From positions 1-11,288 of the forward strand of contig DASYAN010000341.1 in the NCBI GenBank assembly GCA_036501345.1: a stretch of DNA of 11,288 nucleotides, read 5' to 3'. Numbering within the stretch: the stretch's first letter is position 1; each line of letters begins with the position of its first letter. The translations under genes and the position numbers were made by a program. Positions 7,862-11,288 of the stretch are shown here, in pieces. The notes under the pieces were generated by a model. It was not told where the DNA came from. It was given only the letters and a program-made list of their open reading frames with translations, and searched no databases. This stretch comes from DASYAN01 sp036501345. GTDB taxonomy: Bacteria; Chloroflexota; Ktedonobacteria; Ktedonobacterales; Ktedonobacteraceae.

Positions 7862-8050
7862 GGTCATTGTTGTTTGTTTGGTTTGGATACATACAAGAGG
7901 GGCCGATGATAGAACTCGTAGTATATGGGTATAAGTAACTAAGTCACAGAAACGGTTCCTACTTAGAGCGAGAGCACTCTGACCTAACTATGTCTACCGA
8001 GTCAGGTGCCTCATCACAAGGGGGACAACCCTCCCACTATACTTGAGTAG

Positions 8051-8080
8051 AGTATAACATATAACTAGGCCTTTTAACAA
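8051..8080 (-). promoter_or_regulatory. Sigma70-type promoter of gltB
   Basis: On the minus strand TTGTTA (8080-8075) is followed after 18 bp by TATACT (8056-8051), the same -10 and spacing as the FHA promoter. Transcription would start near 8044. TATACT and an inverted AGTATA copy flank this point (8038-8056), so an operator over the start is possible. Confidence 0.6.
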
Positions 8081-8625
8081 GCTTTCTTCATAGTAAAAAT
8101 GCACATACTGTTGTTTTCTAAAAGGTATATTTCCACCTATTTTTGGTCCTTTGTCAGATAAGTATAAGCAAAAAAATGTTTTTTATGTGCAAATTATACA
8201 AAGACTGGCGATGCTTGAAAACAACGCACACTTCTTGTGTCAAAGTTGTCCCAAAAGTGCTGCCAAAGTGTCTCATTTTTGCTAGCAAATGACATCTCTA
8301 TTGGTTATACTTCTTACACTAGCCAAAAACACACCTATCCTTTTCTTTTTTCAAACCTACCCAGAACGGCATCAATATCTGGATGGGCCCGCAGAGTGCT
8401 TCTCCTGCATCTGCACTAACCACTTGTGAGGACAGCCTCCAACGAATGACCAATATCATTCTAAAACCTGCAGCTAACCAGCTCGTTGATACCACACCTT
8501 TGTTCCAGAACAATCAATGCACAAGTCACACGCATTAGAGAGCTTCTTAAAAGATTGCAAATAGACATGCTGAAAAGAAAGTAGTGTAATGGCTAAGCTG
8601 TATGTAAACTTCATCTGTATTAGAG
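8081..8625. other. AT-rich gene-free stretch between the kinase and gltB
   Basis: I see no supportable gene here. It holds A/T tracts around 8168-8186, a nested inverted repeat at 8221-8249 (ACAAC/GTTGT outside ACAC/GTGT), and short open frames on both strands without ribosome binding sites. One of these, on the minus strand ending at 8335, has protein-like composition (RAHPDIDAVLGRFEKRKG before a stop) and could be the tail of a decayed gene. No clear terminator follows the kinase stop at 8626. Confidence 0.5.
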
Positions 8626-9612
8626 CTAATGAGCAGTATTATGCACAATCTGCGCAACGAGACCAACCGCAATGATTACTAAGCAGATAGCAATCACAAT
8701 CAGTGTAGCAAGTACAACCTGCTGGCGTGCTCTATGAGCTTGTGGGACATCAGGTTCATAGGCAATGGCTTTCACAGCGTCCAGGTTCTGCAGCATATCT
8801 TGCATCTCACGCATAGACCGAAACCGTTTTTCAGGGGCACGCCGAATAGCCTTCATTACCACAGTTGCTAGTCGGGGAGAGAGATCCGGTTTATAAGTCA
8901 GGATAGAAGGAGGGTCCTGAGTTACATGCTGATTCATCACAGCAAAGGCACTTTCTCCCTCGAATGGAGTACGTCCAGAGAGCATCTCATAGAGAATGAC
9001 TCCCACGGCATAGATGTCAGAGCTGGCCATACCGCGTTCACCCTTCAACTGTTCAGGAGACATATAGTCAGGAGTACCTACAGTCCCAGTCAGACCACGC
9101 CAAGTGACTCGGCGAGCACCCTGCAGCAAAGCGACACCAAAATCTATAATCTTAATGTTGCCATCATCCTGAATCATAATATTCTCAGGCTTGATATCGC
9201 GGTGAAACACACCCTGTTCATGACAGTAGGCTAATGCATCACAAATCTGGAGGGTAATCCGGAGAGCTTCTTCTGATGAGAGAGGCTGACCATTGCATGC
9301 TTCTAGCACCTCACGCAATGTACGACCCTTAATGTACTCCATTACCAGGTACTCTGCACTGCGCTCTTCATCTGTACTAAGCATGTGCTGCACATGAGGA
9401 TGATTGATACGATTACCTATCTCTGCCTCACGTTTATAACGCTCAAATACAGCGACATTACCGATCAAATCATCATTGAGGAATTTTAAGACAACCGTTT
9501 GTTGAGTGTGGAGATCGTTCGCGAGGTAAACCCGACTCATACCACCATGCCCGAGCTGGCGGATAATTTTATAGTGATCAATCTGTACACCTGATGCATA
9601 TACAGCGCTCAT
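8626..9612 (-). CDS. Membrane-anchored Hanks-type Ser/Thr protein kinase
   Basis: This kinase phosphorylates proteins on Ser/Thr. From the ATG at 9612 it has 328 residues and all the catalytic elements: glycine loop LGHGGMSRVYLA (20-31), ATP-anchoring Lys43, a probable helix-C Glu62, HRD catalytic loop with Asp139, Lys141 and Asn144, DFG at 157-159, and the activation segment GTVGTPDYMSPEQ (177-188). After the kinase domain and a short linker, a hydrophobic helix at about 297-320 anchors it, leaving only about eight residues outside. There is therefore no PASTA or other extracellular sensor; an input would have to come from another protein or from inside the cell. The frame is open up to a GTG at 9669; I chose the ATG because it is preceded by purine-rich sequence and starts 20 residues before the glycine loop, but the GTG form remains possible. 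It is monocistronic and sits between gltB and a permease gene. Confidence 0.93.
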   Translation of the reverse strand: MSAVYASGVQIDHYKIIRQLGHGGMSRVYLANDLHTQQTVVLKFLNDDLIGNVAVFERYKREAEIGNRINHPHVQHMLSTDEERSAEYLVMEYIKGRTLREVLEACNGQPLSSEEALRITLQICDALAYCHEQGVFHRDIKPENIMIQDDGNIKIIDFGVALLQGARRVTWRGLTGTVGTPDYMSPEQLKGERGMASSDIYAVGVILYEMLSGRTPFEGESAFAVMNQHVTQDPPSILTYKPDLSPRLATVVMKAIRRAPEKRFRSMREMQDMLQNLDAVKAIAYEPDVPQAHRARQQVVLATLIVIAICLVIIAVGLVAQIVHNTAH

Positions 9613-9710
9613 AAGCCCAGCACATCCTATTTTTATCACACGCGCAGTGCAGAGACCTCTACGTCTCACATTAAGCCAAGGATGTTAATTCGAGACAATA
9701 GCATCCGTGC

Positions 9711-9735
9711 GCCTCAAGTATAGCATACAAGAGGC
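9711..9735 (-). promoter_or_regulatory. Extended -10 promoter of the kinase gene inside a palindrome
   Basis: On the minus strand TGC directly precedes TATACT (9725-9717), an extended -10 element that can work with a poor -35; no good -35 is seen. It lies within a nested inverted repeat: GCCTC/GAGGC outer arms (9711-9715, 9731-9735) and GTAT/ATAC inner arms (9718-9721, 9725-9728). A repressor bound there would block the promoter. Transcription would start near 9709, about 97 nt before the ATG. Confidence 0.5.
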
Positions 9736-9800
9736 ACAAACACCAGGGATCAATCATCCAAATCCTATCGTACACCTTAACCAGATAAATACACAGAATA

Positions 9801-9838
9801 GGGCTTGTCCCTAGCCTGGGAGAGCTAGGGACAAACCC
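9801..9838 (-). terminator. Strong hairpin terminator after the permease gene
   Basis: Perfect 11-bp arms TTGTCCCTAGC (9805-9815) and GCTAGGGACAA (9824-9834) flank an 8-base loop; after a single mismatch, GGG (9801-9803) pairs with CCC (9836-9838). It starts about 30 nt after the permease stop. The T-rich tail on the minus strand is interrupted (TATTCTGTGTATTT), but the position and stem strength support termination. Confidence 0.65.
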
Positions 9839-9869
9839 CATACACAAGTAACTACCAGGAGTTTATCTC

Positions 9870-11288
9870 TTACTCTCCGCTGCCAGCCAGAGAAATCCCT
9901 CCTATAGCTGGAGGCTCTGATTCAACTGAAGCTTCTGGTCCAGCTAGAGTCTCTGATCCAACTAGCATCTTCGACTTATAATCCTCCGGATGTAAGACAG
10001 CCACACCTGTAACGAGCTTACGACCGAAGAGGAAGAGGAAGCCAATGACTAGCCAGGCAATTGAGAAAGCACCAGCGATAATCACATTTGTGCGACCAGG
10101 ATCACCACCAACGATGGCGAAGTAGACTACTCCGACCAGCATAGCGATATTGAGAACTGCACCCAGGATTGGCGCTATCAGGGTATTGAAGAAGCCACGT
10201 CCTGGCACACTAGCAAAGGCAATAACGCAAACGATACAGGTTATACCATACAGAATGAAAGTACCAATGTTAGAGACGACCGCTACCTGTATCAGATTAT
10301 TGGCATTCAACACTCCGTATGAACCAATGATGGCAGAAATGATAGTCAGTACAATCACACCAACATGCGGAGTACGGTACTTCCCATGCAAGAAGCCAAA
10401 GATGATCGGCAGCTCTTTATCTTTGCCCATAGCATAAGTGACACGTACACCCGTATTGAGACAAGCCAACGACGTGCCAATCAGTGCAATAACCACAGTC
10501 ATCGCCAGAATGGCAGCAAAAGCTGTACCGAACGAACCACCGAAGATCTTCGCCAGATCACCGATAGGAGCAATAGAACCGCTAGCAGCCGTAAAGTCAG
10601 TAGCAGGCTTGCCGTTAGGACCAAACCCCTTATAGTAAGTGCCCATCACAAAATTAGCAGCGAAGTACTCCAGGAAGTAGAAAATGACAGCCTGAATAAC
10701 CAGTGATAGGATCACGCCACGCGGAATATCACGTTTGGGATTCTTCGCCTCCGCACCAAGAGCAGTAGCAGACTCAAAACCCACCACCAGCAGAATAGCA
10801 ATCGTAGCCTGGTAAATGAAGCCATTTGCATCATGCGGAGCTAACACACTAAGGACATTCGGATGAATATACGTGTATGAGGGATGTGATAAACGAAAAG
10901 TGATAGCGACAATAGAGAAGACAACCAGTGCTACTATTTGAATGATATTAATGATAATACTCGCCAGTGTCGAGCCTGTCACTCCGATGAAAGCGATAGC
11001 TCCCACAATAGCCGAGAACGCAACACAAATGGCAATCAATTCGAGGTTGGTAGTCAAACCCGGGGTAGCGGCAAAGCCAGGTGCAAAGAACTGAATGATA
11101 TAGGTGATCAGGCTACCCATGAAAGCGACCATCACCCCTGGATAAATCCAGTAATAGAGGTGTGAAGCCCAACCTACCAAAAACTTCGTCAACCGGGCGA
11201 ATTTAAAATGACGATGTTCTTCCTTGTGCAGAATTGCGACTTCGGCAAAGTAGTATGAACTGCCAGTGCCAGCCTCGGGATAGCGGTT
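9870..11288 (-). CDS. APC-family amino acid permease, N-terminus beyond window
   Basis: This is an inner-membrane transporter of the amino acid/polyamine/organocation superfamily, moving amino acids or amines with a coupling ion. 472 residues are visible; the frame runs through the right edge, so the TTG at 11192 is internal and perhaps 50-70 N-terminal residues (the first helices) are missing. The visible part opens with YPEAGTGSSYYF, a family-typical segment, followed by about ten hydrophobic helices. GFESATALGAEAKNPKRDIPRG, the loop typical of these permeases, lies at 10710-10775. The C-terminal tail of about 40 residues is polar and acidic and ends in SGE. Substrate cannot be read from the sequence. 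Neighbouring gltB makes an amino acid theme plausible, but a terminator and a kinase gene separate them, so they are not one operon. Confidence 0.92.
   Translation of the reverse strand, partial: NRYPEAGTGSSYYFAEVAILHKEEHRHFKFARLTKFLVGWASHLYYWIYPGVMVAFMGSLITYIIQFFAPGFAATPGLTTNLELIAICVAFSAIVGAIAFIGVTGSTLASIIINIIQIVALVVFSIVAITFRLSHPSYTYIHPNVLSVLAPHDANGFIYQATIAILLVVGFESATALGAEAKNPKRDIPRGVILSLVIQAVIFYFLEYFAANFVMGTYYKGFGPNGKPATDFTAASGSIAPIGDLAKIFGGSFGTAFAAILAMTVVIALIGTSLACLNTGVRVTYAMGKDKELPIIFGFLHGKYRTPHVGVIVLTIISAIIGSYGVLNANNLIQVAVVSNIGTFILYGITCIVCVIAFASVPGRGFFNTLIAPILGAVLNIAMLVGVVYFAIVGGDPGRTNVIIAGAFSIAWLVIGFLFLFGRKLVTGVAVLHPEDYKSKMLVGSETLAGPEASVESEPPAIGGISLAGSGE
9916..9969 (-). repeat. Three imperfect 18-bp tandem units in the permease tail
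   Basis: TCTGATTCAACT (9916), TCTGGTCCAGCT (9934) and TCTGATCCAACT (9952), read on the plus strand, recur at exactly 18-bp intervals, so the frame is kept. They encode six-residue units in the acidic C-terminal tail (VGSETL, AGPEAS, VESEPP). The tail probably grew by local duplication. Confidence 0.6.

Larger units (their letters stand above)
7690..8044 (-). promoter_or_regulatory. Long predicted 5' leader of gltB
   Basis: From the predicted start of transcription near 8044 to the ATG at 7689, about 354 nt are transcribed but carry no convincing gene. Pairing segments include a G/C hairpin (8020-8034), a 5-bp stem CTGAC/GTCAG (7979-7983 with 8001-8005), the 9-bp inverted repeat at 7837-7861 and the hairpin over the ribosome binding site. 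A seven-codon reading frame (8014-7994, MRHLTR then stop) follows a GGGAGGG at a long spacing. I looked for the motifs of T-box, TPP, cobalamin, SAM, glycine, c-di-GMP, c-di-AMP and glutamine riboswitches and saw no convincing match. Confidence 0.45.

Noticed and set aside
7811..7867. 18-residue frame across the leader inverted repeat (starts MTSTNT)
   Set aside because: No ribosome binding site; it spans the inverted repeat and has low-complexity composition.
7900..8040. tRNA-like or known-riboswitch appearance (CTCGGTAGAC, AAGTAGG on the minus strand)
   Set aside because: No complete cloverleaf, T-loop or acceptor stem, and the rest of the glutamine riboswitch motif is absent.
8168..8186. 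A6/T6 inverted repeat as a terminator
   Set aside because: Stem is A/T only with a two-base loop; it would not form a stable terminator hairpin.
8383..8538. 51-codon open frame on the plus strand
   Set aside because: No ribosome binding site, no recognisable motif and short enough to be chance.
1..11288. CRISPR array, insertion sequence, rRNA or tRNA genes
   Set aside because: No regularly spaced direct repeats, no intact transposase and no RNA gene signatures were seen on either strand.

Overview
The window reads as chromosomal DNA from a large-genome, moderate-GC bacterium, most probably a member of Ktedonobacteria (Chloroflexota). This placement is an inference from gene style, not a database result. 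The style includes a protein with an N-terminal four-cysteine zinc ribbon, a long Pro/Gln-rich linker, one membrane helix and an ectodomain. It also includes a J-domain protein with added zinc ribbons, tandem FHA domains and a eukaryote-type Ser/Thr kinase. Genes stand mostly alone, each with its own promoter and a wide intergenic gap, rather than in operons.

Layout from left to right: (1) the N-terminal part of a tandem-FHA protein on the minus strand, cut by the left edge, with a strong TTGACA/TATACT promoter; (2) on the plus strand, a membrane-anchored zinc-ribbon protein of 354 residues; (3) convergent with it, a 298-residue J-domain/zinc-ribbon/membrane-anchor protein on the minus strand; (4) a 1510-residue glutamate synthase large subunit (gltB) on the minus strand, with a hairpin downstream and an unusually long predicted leader upstream; (5) about 550 bases of AT-rich DNA with no supportable gene; (6) a 328-residue membrane-anchored Ser/Thr kinase on the minus strand; (7) a strong hairpin terminator and then an APC-family amino acid permease on the minus strand, whose N-terminus lies beyond the right edge.

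Two themes run through the window. One is nitrogen and amino acid handling: glutamate synthase makes glutamate from glutamine and 2-oxoglutarate, and the permease moves amino acids or related amines. The other is phospho-signalling and protein handling: the kinase, the FHA phosphothreonine-reading protein and the J-domain protein. No sequence evidence links the kinase directly to the FHA protein or to GltB; that is only proximity.

The best candidate for something undescribed is the gltB control region. A good promoter (TTGTTA, 18 bp, TATACT) lies about 350 nt upstream of the start codon. The leader has several hairpins, including one whose 3' arm overlaps the very strong AGGAGG ribosome binding site. 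I could not assign it to a known riboswitch class. A second regulatory candidate is a nested palindrome centred on the extended -10 element of the kinase promoter.
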